64,000 nucleotides of DNA from Streptomyces daqingensis (GTDB taxonomy: Bacteria; Actinomycetota; Actinomycetes; Streptomycetales; Streptomycetaceae), in NCBI RefSeq assembly GCF_014645895.1, contig NZ_BMMP01000005.1, positions 1-64,000 of the forward strand, in the 5' to 3' direction. Position numbers and translations under genes: made by a program. Positions 51,712 through 61,000 of this stretch are shown in pieces. Below the pieces are notes generated by a model. That model saw only the letters and a program-made list of their open reading frames with translations, had not been told where the DNA came from and ran no database searches. Positions within the stretch are counted from its first letter, which is position 1. Each line of letters opens with the position of its first letter.

Positions 51712-51782
51712 TTGACTGAGCAAGCGCTTAGCCAAGGCGGCGGCCTTAGTCGAGCAGGTCCGTACAGCACTCCGTACAGCAC
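51712..51782 (+). promoter_or_regulatory. Promoter region of the LCAD-like gene with 12-bp tandem duplication
   Basis: TTGACT (51712-51717) could be a -35 box; it is followed by an AAGCGCTT palindrome (51722-51729) within GAGCAAGCGCTTAGC, a form often bound by TetR-type fatty-acid regulators. A perfect tandem 12-mer TCCGTACAGCAC (51759-51770 and 51771-51782) follows. The acyl-CoA dehydrogenase starts 59 bases later. Confidence 0.5.
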
Positions 51783-51840
51783 CGTGAGCGGCAGGCCGGG
51801 GCGGCTGGCGCGCGACAGCGGGACTTGAGGAGGCGTGCCA

Positions 51841-52998
51841 GTGCGTCGCACGGTGTTCGACGAGGACCACGAGGCGTTCCGTCAGACGATTCGGGAGTTC
51901 ATCCAGGCCGAGGTCGTCCCCCACTACCCGGAATGGGCGGAGCAGGGCTACGTCCCCAGAGACTTCTACAAGAAGCTCGGCGAGCTGGGCGTCTTCGGCA
52001 TCGAGGTGCCCGAGGAGTACGGCGGCGCCGGGGAGGCCAGCTTCAAGTTCAACGCCGTCATCACCGAGGAGTGCGCGCGGGCGGGCGTCAGCTTCGGCGG
52101 CTCCAGCGTGCACACGGCGCTGTGCCTGCCCTACATCCTCAAGTACGGGTCGGAGGAGCAGAAGCGGCGCTGGCTGCCGGGCTTCGTCTCCGGCGACATG
52201 ATGACCGCCATCGCCATGACCGAGCCGGGGACGGGTTCCGACCTCGCGGGGATGAAGACCACGGCCCGGCTCTCCGATGACGGCACGCACTACGTGCTCA
52301 ACGGCGCCAAGACGTTCATCACCGGCGGCGTCCAGGCCGACCGCGTGCTGGTGTGCTGCCGTACGTCGCCGCCCGACCCGGAGGACCGGCGCGGAGGCAT
52401 CTCGATCCTCGTCGTCGACGCCAGGAGCGAGGGCTACGCGGTGGGCCGGAAGCTGGAGAAGCTCGGCCTGCGCGCCTCCGACACCGCCGAACTCTCCTTC
52501 AACGACGTCAAGGTTCCCGTCGAGGACATGCTCGGCGAGCCCGGCAAGGCGTTCGAGTACCTGACGCACAACCTGCCGCAGGAGCGGCTGGGCATCGCCA
52601 TCGGGGCGTACGCGATGTCCGCGGCCGCGCTCCGCTTCGCGCACGAGTACGTCAAGGAGCGCACCGTCTTCGGGCGGGAGGTCGCCTCCTTCCAGAACAC
52701 CAAGTTCGTGCTGGCGGACTGCAGGTCCGACGTCGACGCGATGCAGGCGGTCTGCGACCGCGCGCTGGAAGCGCTGGACGCCGGCGAGCTGACGCCCGCC
52801 GACGCCGCTTCCGCGAAGCTCTTCACCACGGAGCTCGCGGCCAAGGTCATCGACAAGTGCCTCCAGCTGCACGGCGGTTACGGATACATGCTGGAGTACC
52901 CGATCGCCAGCCTGTACGCGGACACCCGGGTGTCGCGCATCTACGGCGGCACCAGCGAGGTCATGCGCTCGATCGTGGCCAAGTCGATGGGGCTGTGA
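51841..52998 (+). CDS. Acyl-CoA dehydrogenase of long-chain (LCAD) type
   Basis: This 385-residue FAD enzyme opens beta-oxidation. FAMTEPGTGSDLAGMKTT-like sequence and KTFITGGVQADR mark the flavin domain. The usual base position in the C-terminal motif reads IYGGTSEVMRSI with glycine, whereas LPQERLGIA carries the glutamate that acts as base in long-chain dehydrogenases, so the enzyme is LCAD-like and differs from AcdH. GTG 51841 has GAGGAGG 7 bases upstream; a GTG 6 bases earlier is too close to it. The thioesterase gene follows after 123 bases. Confidence 0.9.
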   Translation: MRRTVFDEDHEAFRQTIREFIQAEVVPHYPEWAEQGYVPRDFYKKLGELGVFGIEVPEEYGGAGEASFKFNAVITEECARAGVSFGGSSVHTALCLPYILKYGSEEQKRRWLPGFVSGDMMTAIAMTEPGTGSDLAGMKTTARLSDDGTHYVLNGAKTFITGGVQADRVLVCCRTSPPDPEDRRGGISILVVDARSEGYAVGRKLEKLGLRASDTAELSFNDVKVPVEDMLGEPGKAFEYLTHNLPQERLGIAIGAYAMSAAALRFAHEYVKERTVFGREVASFQNTKFVLADCRSDVDAMQAVCDRALEALDAGELTPADAASAKLFTTELAAKVIDKCLQLHGGYGYMLEYPIASLYADTRVSRIYGGTSEVMRSIVAKSMGL

Positions 52999-53121
52999 GC
53001 GGGACGTGACCGTTGCCGCCGACCGCGCTGTGAGCAGCGGCGATGTGATGCTTGCCGCTTCTTCCTCCACTGTGGTCCGCACCGTGACCGCCGGTAGCAC
53101 CCGAAGGGCACAATCGCCCGC

Positions 53122-54036
53122 ATGAGCAATGAACTGACGTCCCTGCTCGACCTGCTCGATCTGGAGCGGGTCGAGCAGGACATCTACCGGGGCGACAGCC
53201 GGGAGGCCGTGGTACCGAGGGTCTTCGGCGGCCAGGTGGCCGCGCAGGCCCTCGTCGCCGCCTGCCGGACCGTCCCGGAGGGGCGTCTTCCGCACTCCCT
53301 GCACGCGTACTTCCTGCGCCCGGGCGATCCGGGCGCCCCGATCGTCTACACGGTCGACCGCATCCGGGACGGCCGGTCCTTCACCACCCGCAGGGTCGTG
53401 GCCGTCCAGCACGGGCAGCCGATCTTCCACCTGTCCAGTTCCTTCCAGACCTACGAGGAAGGGCTGGAACACCAGGAGCCGATGCCGGAGGCGCCGGACC
53501 CGGAGACGCTGCCGACGGCAGAGGAGATGCTGCCCCGGTACGCGGAGCTCTTCCGCGGCTCCGACGTCCCGCGGCGGCTGCTGAAGGCACGCGCCGCGGT
53601 CGACCTGCGCTACGTGCGCGAGCCGCCCTTCGCCAGCGCGGGACGGCCCCGCGAACCGCGCTCGCAGGTCTGGTTCCGTACCAACGGCAAGCTGGACGGC
53701 GCGCTCGACGACCCGATGCTGCACGTCTGCCTTGCCACGTACGTCTCCGACATGACCCTGCTGGACTCGGTGCTGCTCGCGCACGGGCGCGGCGGCTGGG
53801 CGGTCGGGGACGTGGTGGGCGCCAGCCTGGACCACGCGATGTGGTTCCACCGCCCCTTCCGCGCCGACGAATGGCTCCTGTACGACCAGGTCAGCCCGAC
53901 CGCGCAGGGCGGACGGGGGCTCGGCCAGGGGCGCATCTACACGCGCGACGGACGGCTCGCCGTCTCGGTGATCCAGGAGGGCGTCGTCCGCGTGCCGCGT
54001 CAGCACTCCAACTCCCGGAACAGCGCGAGCCATTGA
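53122..54036 (+). CDS. tesB: Acyl-CoA thioesterase II (TesB type)
   Basis: This 304-residue double hot-dog enzyme hydrolyses acyl-CoA. The first half has VFGGQVAAQALVAAC and LHAYFLRPGDP; the second contains the acidic residue in YVSDMTLLDS, and LDHAMWFHRPFRADEWLLYD, then the closing GRIYTRDGRLAVSVIQEGVV. Its last 37 bases overlap the end of the convergent erm gene (54000-54036), so the two C-termini share DNA in opposite frames. Confidence 0.9.
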   Translation: MSNELTSLLDLLDLERVEQDIYRGDSREAVVPRVFGGQVAAQALVAACRTVPEGRLPHSLHAYFLRPGDPGAPIVYTVDRIRDGRSFTTRRVVAVQHGQPIFHLSSSFQTYEEGLEHQEPMPEAPDPETLPTAEEMLPRYAELFRGSDVPRRLLKARAAVDLRYVREPPFASAGRPREPRSQVWFRTNGKLDGALDDPMLHVCLATYVSDMTLLDSVLLAHGRGGWAVGDVVGASLDHAMWFHRPFRADEWLLYDQVSPTAQGGRGLGQGRIYTRDGRLAVSVIQEGVVRVPRQHSNSRNSASH

Positions 54037-54764
54037 GCGGGTGCCACGAGCCCGACGGGGAGTGACTCCGCCACGTCCACGGCGCGGAAGGCTGCGCGTA
54101 CGCGCCTGCGGCCGTGGCGTCCCGCAAGGGTGGCCGCGAGCGATCCGCCGAGGCCCGTGAAGCCGAGCTCGGCGAAGTCCCGGTAGGCGGGGAGCCGTTC
54201 GCGCGGGAGCAGCAGCCGCGGACGCGATTCGAGACGCAGCACCGCGGAGTGCGTTCGGGGGGCCGGCGTGAACGAGCGCCGGTCGACACTGCCGAGGCGG
54301 CGCCAGGCGTGCTCCGGCCAGGTCCGCACCGTCAGCAGCGGCCAGCGCCCGAACTCGCCCGTGTGCTTGCGGGCGAACTCGAGCTGGGTCAGCAGCGTGG
54401 CCGACGTCAGCCGGGGCGCCGCCAGGCACCAGCGGACGATGTCCGTCGTACGGGAGTAGGGGATGTTGCCCACCACGCAGAATCGCTCGCGCGGCGGACG
54501 GGCACGCAGGAAGTCGCCCTGCACGAGCCGCAGGCCCGGCAGCCCGCCGAGGTCGCGGGAGAGCCGGGCGGCGAGCCGGGGGTCGACCTCGTAGGCGACG
54601 ACGCGGCGCCGGCCGGCGGCCAGCGAGCGTGTCAGCGCCCCCTCTCCGGCGCCGGGCTCCCACACCAGCGCGTCGTCGGGGAGGGCGGACAGGCGCACGA
54701 TCCGGCGTACGACGGCGGGATCGTGGAGGAAGTTCTGGGAGAGCGTCTTGCGGCGGTGCGCCAC
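54000..54764 (-). CDS. 23S rRNA adenine-N6-methyltransferase (Erm family)
   Basis: This 254-residue enzyme uses SAM to methylate A2058 of 23S rRNA, giving macrolide-lincosamide-streptogramin B resistance. The family marks are RRKTLSQNFLHD, SAM loop EPGAGEGALTRSL (motif I), YEVDPRLA, VQGDFLRARPP, the catalytic NIPYS in GNIPYSRTTDI, and FTPAPRTHSAVLRL. The KsgA/RsmA paralogue shares this fold but Erm is indicated by the NFLHD start, by NIPYS and by the length. GTG 54764 has AGAGG 9 bases upstream. A 12-pair hairpin and a small reading frame precede it. Convergent overlap with tesB is unusual. Confidence 0.9.
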   Translation of the reverse strand: MAHRRKTLSQNFLHDPAVVRRIVRLSALPDDALVWEPGAGEGALTRSLAAGRRRVVAYEVDPRLAARLSRDLGGLPGLRLVQGDFLRARPPRERFCVVGNIPYSRTTDIVRWCLAAPRLTSATLLTQLEFARKHTGEFGRWPLLTVRTWPEHAWRRLGSVDRRSFTPAPRTHSAVLRLESRPRLLLPRERLPAYRDFAELGFTGLGGSLAATLAGRHGRRRVRAAFRAVDVAESLPVGLVAPAQWLALFRELEC

Positions 54765-54831
54765 GGCGTTGGTCCTCTGGGCGTGAGGACGGGCCCGGCG
54801 ACCTGGACGGCGGTGCGCCGCGTCGGGGCGG

Positions 54832-54858
54832 GCGCCCGTACGGATGCCGTACGGGCGC
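54832..54858 (-). promoter_or_regulatory. Hairpin in the erm leader, possible attenuator
   Basis: Perfect 12-base arms (54832-54843 and 54847-54858) leave a 3-base loop, 68-94 bases upstream of the erm start. erm genes are often controlled by leader hairpins. No T-run follows and no leader peptide with a stalling motif is evident, so this is a candidate only. The rest of 54765-55111 holds no gene I can support. Confidence 0.5.
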
Positions 54859-55111
54859 GCCGGGGCCGGGCCTGTCCGGTGGATGTCGGACACCGGAGGC
54901 CCTGGCACGTGTGCGGGGGACGCCTCGCCGGTCGGATACAGGGACCGGACGGATCGGCGCCGGACGGCAGCGGGCGGCGCCCGGACCGTCACCCCTGGAC
55001 GCTCATGCGGGTACGGAACCGCGACGTCCGTGCGGGGGCGGGTACCCGCGCGCAGGCGTGTGCGTGAGCGTGAGGAGTGCGGAGAGGGCGGAGCGCGAGG
55101 ACCGGATCGCC

Positions 55112-55276
55112 TCAGGCGTCCTGGCGGACGGCCAGGACCGGGCGCCGGTAGCGCGGGCGCGTGACGGGTAGGAGGACGGCCCAGCGGCCGAGCCTTGTCG
55201 GACCCGGGAGTGTGCGGAACGCACCCGGCGCATCGGCGCTCACGCCGTCGATGATCGCCTGGCACGCTGCTGACAT
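55112..55276 (-). CDS. Possible small protein upstream of erm
   Basis: A 54-residue frame from ATG 55276 to TGA at 55112 reads with about 85 percent G/C at third positions. It starts MSAACQAIIDG and ends RRPVLAVRQDA. It is basic and has no known domain. No ribosome binding site is seen and its stop is about 350 bases before erm, so a leader-peptide role is only a possibility. Confidence 0.3.
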   Translation of the reverse strand: MSAACQAIIDGVSADAPGAFRTLPGPTRLGRWAVLLPVTRPRYRRPVLAVRQDA

Positions 55277-55393
55277 GGCCGGAAGGCTATGCGCGGCGGA
55301 ACGGCCGCACAACGGGTTTTCCCGCGCGGCGGATCCGGCCGGCGGGCGGCTTTGCGGGCGGCTTCGAGTGCGGGGAAGGGGGCCCGGGCCCGG

Positions 55394-56194
55394 TCAGTCC
55401 GAGGTGAGCTGGGCCGCCGCCAGCAGGTAGGCCGTCATGGGCTCGTAGTAGCGGGGGTGTACGACGTGGTCGTCCAGCGGCACGGCGACCGACAGGGTGC
55501 CCTCGGCCTCGCCGAGGAAGAGAGCCGGGTCGTTGCAGTCGGCGAACCCCACGGTGTGGATGCCCTGCTGGGCGGCGTATCCGGCCCAGCCGTGGTCGGC
55601 GACGACGAGGTCGGGCTGCTCCTCACCGGCCTGCCGGAGGGAGTTGAGCACCTGCGCCATCGGCGCCGGCGAGTGCGTGTGCCAGAGGGAGGCACCCCGC
55701 TCGTACGCGGCGACGCCGCCGAACTGCACCACGACGCCCTCGTCGGCGAACGTGTCCAGCGGGACGCGCACGATGTCGCACCCGGCGTCGTGCAGCGCCT
55801 GGGCGACGGCGCCGTGCATGTCGAGCAGGGCGCCGGGATGGCCCGTCGCCAGCAGCACGCGCCGCTGCGCCTCGGCGGCCTTGCGCAGCTCCGCCGCGGC
55901 GCGGTCCAGCGCGCCGACGGTCAGTTCGGGGTCGATGGTGTCCTGGCCGGTGCGGTGGTCGGGATCGTCGACGACGCCGCAGCGTTCCGCCATCACCGCG
56001 AGCACGTCCTGCTCGTCGCTCCAGCGGTCGCCGAGCTCCAGCCCCAGCCAGTAGTGCCGGTCGTTGTTCGCGAGGCGGCGGTAGTGGGAGAGGTTGTTCT
56101 CGCGGGGGGTGGCCACGTCCCCCGCGATGCGGGTGCGGACCAGGTGGTCGATCAGCTCGGTTCTGGTGGGGGCGGCGTCGCTGAATATGGGCAT
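55394..56194 (-). CDS. Conserved putative phosphatase
   Basis: This 266-residue cytosolic protein belongs to an actinobacterial family annotated as phosphatase, as I remember it. It is acidic and rich in conserved short blocks: TRTELIDHLVRTRIAGDVATPR, NNLSHYRRLANNDRHYWLGLEL, VLLATGHPGALLDMH, DLVVADHGWAGYAAQQG and the late VPLDDHVVHPRYYEPMTAYLL. The GHPG and DHGWAG motifs suggest a histidine/aspartate active site. ATG 56194 is chosen; the frame remains open upstream through a 21-bp tandem repeat. The true substrate is unknown. Confidence 0.75.
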   Translation of the reverse strand: MPIFSDAAPTRTELIDHLVRTRIAGDVATPRENNLSHYRRLANNDRHYWLGLELGDRWSDEQDVLAVMAERCGVVDDPDHRTGQDTIDPELTVGALDRAAAELRKAAEAQRRVLLATGHPGALLDMHGAVAQALHDAGCDIVRVPLDTFADEGVVVQFGGVAAYERGASLWHTHSPAPMAQVLNSLRQAGEEQPDLVVADHGWAGYAAQQGIHTVGFADCNDPALFLGEAEGTLSVAVPLDDHVVHPRYYEPMTAYLLAAAQLTSD

Positions 56195-56232
56195 GCGGTC
56201 ATTGTCGCCCCTTGCCGTGCGCGTTCTCCGGC

Positions 56233-56315
56233 GGCACCCGCCGTCGGTCACGCGGCGCCCGCCATAGGCCACGTGGCACCCGCCGTCGGTCACGCGGCAC
56301 CCTGCTTCTGTACGC
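56233..56315. repeat. 21-bp tandem repeat in a divergent gap
   Basis: Units begin at 56233, 56254, 56275 and 56296: the first and third are identical over 21 bases (GGCACCCGCCGTCGGTCACGC), the second differs at a few positions and the fourth is 20 bases and more diverged. It lies between the phosphatase and agmatinase starts. The period of 21 is seven codons or two helical turns; read on the - strand it codes GGC/VTDGG-type heptads, though that is probably outside the gene. Confidence 0.7.
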
Positions 56316-56390
56316 GGCGGACAAAAGCAGGCCCGCCGCTCTCAGATACGTCCAACGAGCGGGGTGGGCCCGCCGCCTACGCTCGCCACC

Positions 56391-57419
56391 ATGAGTACAG
56401 CGGAGCAGCCCGAACAGTCCCAGCAGCACGCGGAGTCTCCCGCTCCGCGGCCGCGCGCCGAGCCGCTCGGCCCCGTCGACTCCTCGCGCGTACCGCGCTA
56501 TGCGGGGCCCGCCACCTTCGCGCGGCTGCCCCGTCTCGACGAGACCGGCGGCAGGGCGGACGTGGCGGTGGTCGGCGTCCCCTTCGACACGGGCGTCTCC
56601 TACCGGCCGGGCGCACGGTTCGGCGGGAACGCGATCCGCGAGGCGTCCCGCCTGCTGCGTCCGTACAACCCCGCCCAGGACGCCTCGCCCTTCGCGCTCG
56701 CGCAGGTCGCGGACGCGGGGGACATCGCGGCGAACCCGTTCGACATCGGTGAGGCCGTAGAGACGGTCCAGGAGGCGGCCGACGGCATCCTCGCCACGGG
56801 CGCGCGGATGATGACGCTCGGCGGGGACCACACGATCGCGCTGCCGCTGCTGCGCTCGGTCGCGAGGAAGCACGGACCCGTGGCGCTGCTGCACTTCGAC
56901 GCCCATCTCGACACCTGGGACACCTACTTCGGCGCCGCCTACACCCACGGCACGCCGTTCCGCCGCGCCTTCGAGGAGGGGCTGCTGGACACCTCCGCCG
57001 TCTCGCACGTCGGCACCCGGGGCCCGCTGTACGGCAAGAAGGACCTGGACGACGACGCGAAGATGGGCTTCGGCATCGTCACCTCGGCGGACGTGATGCG
57101 CCGCGGAGTCGACGAGGTCGCCGACCAGCTCCGGCAGCGCATCGGCGACAGGCCCCTGTACATCTCCGTGGACATCGACGTGCTGGACCCGGCCCATGCG
57201 CCGGGCACCGGGACGCCGGAGGCGGGGGGCCTCACCTCGCGCGAACTGCTGGAGATCATCCGCGGACTCGCGTCGTGCCGCCTCGTCTCGGCGGACCTCG
57301 TGGAGGTGGCGCCGGCGTACGACCACGCGGAGATCACCTCTGTCGCGGCCTCGCACACGGCGTACGAGCTCACGACGCTGATGGCCCGCCAGGTGGCAGG
57401 TGAGCGCGAGGACGCGTGA
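56391..57419 (+). CDS. speB: Agmatinase (ureohydrolase family)
   Basis: This 342-residue enzyme hydrolyses agmatine to putrescine and urea. The dinuclear manganese motifs [18 protein letters not shown] and [19 protein letters not shown] are complete, with [19 protein letters not shown] near the N-terminus, which fits the agmatinase/guanidinobutyrase subgroup. ATG 56391 is the start; the preceding CGCCACC holds no ribosome binding site. The protein has about 40 extra residues at the N-terminus, rich in Gln and Pro. Confidence 0.9.
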   Translation: MSTAEQPEQSQQHAESPAPRPRAEPLGPVDSSRVPRYAGPATFARLPRLDETGGRADVAVVGVPFDTGVSYRPGARFGGNAIREASRLLRPYNPAQDASPFALAQVADAGDIAANPFDIGEAVETVQEAADGILATGARMMTLGGDHTIALPLLRSVARKHGPVALLHFDAHLDTWDTYFGAAYTHGTPFRRAFEEGLLDTSAVSHVGTRGPLYGKKDLDDDAKMGFGIVTSADVMRRGVDEVADQLRQRIGDRPLYISVDIDVLDPAHAPGTGTPEAGGLTSRELLEIIRGLASCRLVSADLVEVAPAYDHAEITSVAASHTAYELTTLMARQVAGEREDA

Positions 57420-57716
57420 GCGATGGGACGGGAGTGGTTCGACAGGCGGTTCGAGTCACGTACACGGGGCGGTTTCCAGCCGTCTTGGAAACTGACTGTA
57501 TGCGCTTGCTCGCACAACGTGTCGATTCGCCTTCGAAGGCCGCCGGCGATCATGGCTGGTGGGAGCGGTGCGTGTGATCACGACCACAGTCAGTAAGCGG
57601 TAACTGTGCGAAACTGATTTAATACAAAACGTTACTCAATCTGGTCGGTCGATGTGCATTCCGTGAAACTTCCCGACAGACTCCGCAGTGCGGTCCCGCG
57701 GGAAAGGGGACGTCAC
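57420..57716. promoter_or_regulatory. AT-richer gap with inverted repeat (57472-57492)
   Basis: This is the least GC-rich part of the window. GTTTCCA (57472-57478) and TGGAAAC (57486-57492) form a perfect inverted repeat with a 7-base spacer, shortly after agmatinase. A run TTTAATACAAAACG (about 57620-57633) could contain a -10 box for the small frame or transporter downstream. No gene is supported here. Confidence 0.45.
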
Positions 57717-57905
57717 ATGACGGCGACAGCGTCGGCCCTGTGGGGGGTGCCTGCCTGTCAGCAATTCCATGGACGTTCCCGCCGGGACGGTCCGGGAGAG
57801 CCCCCCGCTCTCCCGGCCCGTCCCGGATGCACATGCGGTGGCTCCCGCCCCCACGTCCACGGAGATCCCGCAGCCGTCCCGGCCGCGCTCCGTCCGAAGT
57901 CCTAG
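57717..57905 (+). CDS. Possible 62-residue protein, doubtful
   Basis: ATG 57717 follows AAAGGGGACGTCAC, a well-spaced ribosome binding site, and the frame ends at TAG 57905. It encodes a Pro/Gly/Arg-rich peptide starting MTATASALWG with two closely spaced cysteines in GCTCGG. Third-position bias is weaker than in true genes of this window, so it may be non-coding leader DNA of the transporter gene. Confidence 0.25.
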   Translation: MTATASALWGVPACQQFHGRSRRDGPGEPPALPARPGCTCGGSRPHVHGDPAAVPAALRPKS

Positions 57906-58057
57906 CGCGCTGGTCCTGAATTCGCCCCGCCCCGGACCGGCGGGATGAATTCCGCTCACCGCGGCGTTGGTGCCTTCGGCAGCATCGGAGCGGGGGACAC
58001 CCCGGGGTTCCCACGTCGTGAGGCGGCGCGGCAGCGTCCGGAGAGCGAGGAGACAGG

Positions 58058-61000
58058 GTGACGGGGACGGAAGAGGAGAGCGGGACGCGGGGGAGCGGAC
58101 CGCAGGGCTGGGCACGGCGGCTGGCGGGCTACTGCTGGCACTACAGGCGGGCCGTGGTGCTCGCCGTCGGTGCCTCCCTCGCGGGCATGGGCGTCATGGC
58201 TCTCGTTCCGCTGCTCACCAAGGTGATCATCGACGACGTGGTGGTCGGCGGCGGGGACGGCATGGTCCTGTGGATCGGCCTGCTGATCGCGGCCGCCGTC
58301 GTGATCTACGTCCTGACCTGGGCGCGCCGCTACTACGGCGGGCGTCTCGCCCTCGACGTCCAGCACGACCTGCGTACCGAGATGTACCGCGCGATCATCC
58401 GCCTCGACGGCCGCAGCCAGGACGAACTCTCGACCGGTCAGGTCGTCGGACGGGGCACCAGCGATCTGCAGCTGGTGCAGAGCCTGCTGTTCATGCTGCC
58501 CATGATGATCGGCAACGTGCTGCTCTTCGCGGTCGCGCTCGTCGTGATGATCGTCCTCTCCCCGCTGCTGACCGTCGTCTCGCTCGCCGTCTTCCCCGCC
58601 CTGTGGTGGATCGCCAATCTCAGCCGCACCCGTCTCTTCCCCGCCACCTGGTACGCGCAGCAGCAGGCCGGAACGGTCGCCTCCGTCGTGGACGGAGCGG
58701 TCACCGGCGTCCGCGTGGTCAAGGGGTTCGGCCAGGAGCACCAGGAGAAGCGGAAGCTGCGGGACATCAGCCGCGAGCTGTTCGCCGCCCGGCTGCGCAC
58801 GGTGCGCCTCAACTCCCGGTACACGCCCGCCCTGCAGTCCGTACCGGCCCTGGGACAGGTCGGCATGCTCGCGCTGGGCGGCTGGATGGCGACCGAGGGC
58901 CAGATCACGCTGGGCACGTTCGTCGCCTTCTCCACCTACCTCGCCCAGCTCGTCGGCCCCGTGCGGATGCTCGCCATGATGCTGACGGTCGGGCAGCAGG
59001 CGAGGGCCGGCGTCGAACGCGTCTACGACCTGATCGACACGGAGCCGCAGCTGAAGGAGCGGCCCGACGCACGCGAACTGCCCGCCGACGCCGAGGCGTC
59101 CGTCGAGTTCGACGGCGTCGGCTTCGGATACGAGAAGCCGGACGAGCCGGGGGAGGACGAGGCGGCGGAGGCCGCCGCCGCTCCGGAAACGGCGGGGGCC
59201 GCTTCCTCCGCGCCCGCCCGCCGCAACATGGTCCTGGACGGGTTCAGCCTGCGCGTCGAGCCGGGGGAGACCGTTGCCGTCGTCGGATCGAGCGGCAGCG
59301 GCAAGTCCACCCTCGCCCTCCTGCTGCCCCGCTACTACGACGTGACGGAGGGCGCCGTACGGGTCGGCGGGCACGACGTGCGGGACCTGACCCTCGGCTC
59401 GCTGCGCTCCGCGATCGGGCTCGTACCCGAGAACAGCTTCCTCTTCTCGGAGACCATCCGGGAGAACATCGCCTACGGCGCCCCCGACGCCACGGACGAG
59501 CAGATCCGCGCCGCCGCCCGCGCCGCCCAGGCCGACGGCTTCATCGGCGACCTGCCCGACGGCTACGACACCACCGTCGGCGAGCAGGGGCTGACCCTCT
59601 CCGGCGGCCAGCGGCAGCGCATCGCGCTCGCCCGCGCCATCCTCACCGACCCCCGGCTGCTGCTCCTCGACGACGCGACGTCGGCCGTCGACGCGCACGT
59701 GGAGCACGAGATCCACGAGGCGCTGCGCAGCGTCATGGCGGGACGTACGACGCTGCTGATCGCACACCGGAGGTCGACCCTCCAACTCGCCGACAGAATC
59801 GCCGTCCTGGACGGCGGGCGCCTCGCCGACGTCGGAACGCACGAGGAGCTGGAGGAGCGCTGCGCGCTCTACCGGCGCCTGCTCACCGACCCCGACGAGC
59901 TGGGCGAGGTCGAGCGGGACCCGGCGGGTCTCGCCGCCGCGGCGGCCCAGCCGGGGCCGCCGGCGGCCGGTTCGGCGGACGGCGCCGAGGAAGGCGCGGC
60001 CATCAGGAGCGTTCCGCGGGTGGACGGCGTCACGCCGGAACTGTGGGTCCGGCGCGGCGAGAAGTCGGCGAACGGGGCCGCGGGCGCCGGAAGCTCCGAC
60101 ATCGGTTCCGCACAGGCCGGGCGCCCGGGCGGCTTCGCCGCCGAGCTGGCGTCCATGCCGGGCAGCCCCGAGCTCCTCGCCAAAGTCGCCGCGCTGCCGC
60201 CCGCCGACGACGTCCCGGAAGTGGACGAGGAGCGTGCGGAGGGCGCGGAGAAGTCCTACGGGCTGCTCCGGCTGCTGAACGGCTTCGGGGCCGCGCTGCT
60301 CGTCGCCCTGTTCTTCGCCGCCCTGGACGCGGGCTTCGGGCTGGCCCTGCCCGTACTGATCCGCAACGGGATCGACGACGGCGTGGAGAAGGCCGCCCTC
60401 GGCGCCGTCTGGACGGCGTCCGCGCTGGCCCTCCTCGTGGTGGTCTGCCAGTGGGGCGCGCAGTTCGTCGCCATGCGGCTCACCGGCCGTACGGGCGAGC
60501 GCGTGCTCTACGCACTGCGGCTCAAGATCTTCTCCCATCTGCAGCGCCTCGGACTCGACTACTACGAGCGCCATCTGGCCGGTGCCGTCATGACCCGTAT
60601 GACGACCGACGTGGACGCGCTGTCGACGTTCCTGCAGACCGGACTGGTCACCGCGGTCGTCTCGGTCTTCACCTTCCTCGGCATCCTCGTCGCGCTGTTC
60701 GTGCTCGACCCGCAGCTGGCGCTCGTCGTCTTCGCGACACTGCCGGTTCTGATCGTCGGCACGGTCTACTTCCGGCGGCACAGCGTCAAGGCGTACGAAC
60801 TCGCCCGCGAGAGGGTCAGCGTCGTCAACGCGGACCTGCAGGAGTCCGTTGCGGGGCTGCGCATGGTGCAGGCCTTCCGCCGGGAGCGGCGCGGCACCGA
60901 CCGCTTCGTGCAGCGCAGCGACGGCTACCGCCAGGCGCGGGTGCGCGGGCAGTGGCTGATCTCGGTCTACTTCCCGTTCGTGCAGCTCCTCGCCTCGCTG

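Noticed and set aside
50977..54663. 1228-aa - strand frame across TetR, LCAD and tesB
   Set aside because: Antisense shadow of three well-supported genes.
57421..57480. GGTTCGAGTC resembling a T arm
   Set aside because: No acceptor, D or anticodon arms can be folded around it.
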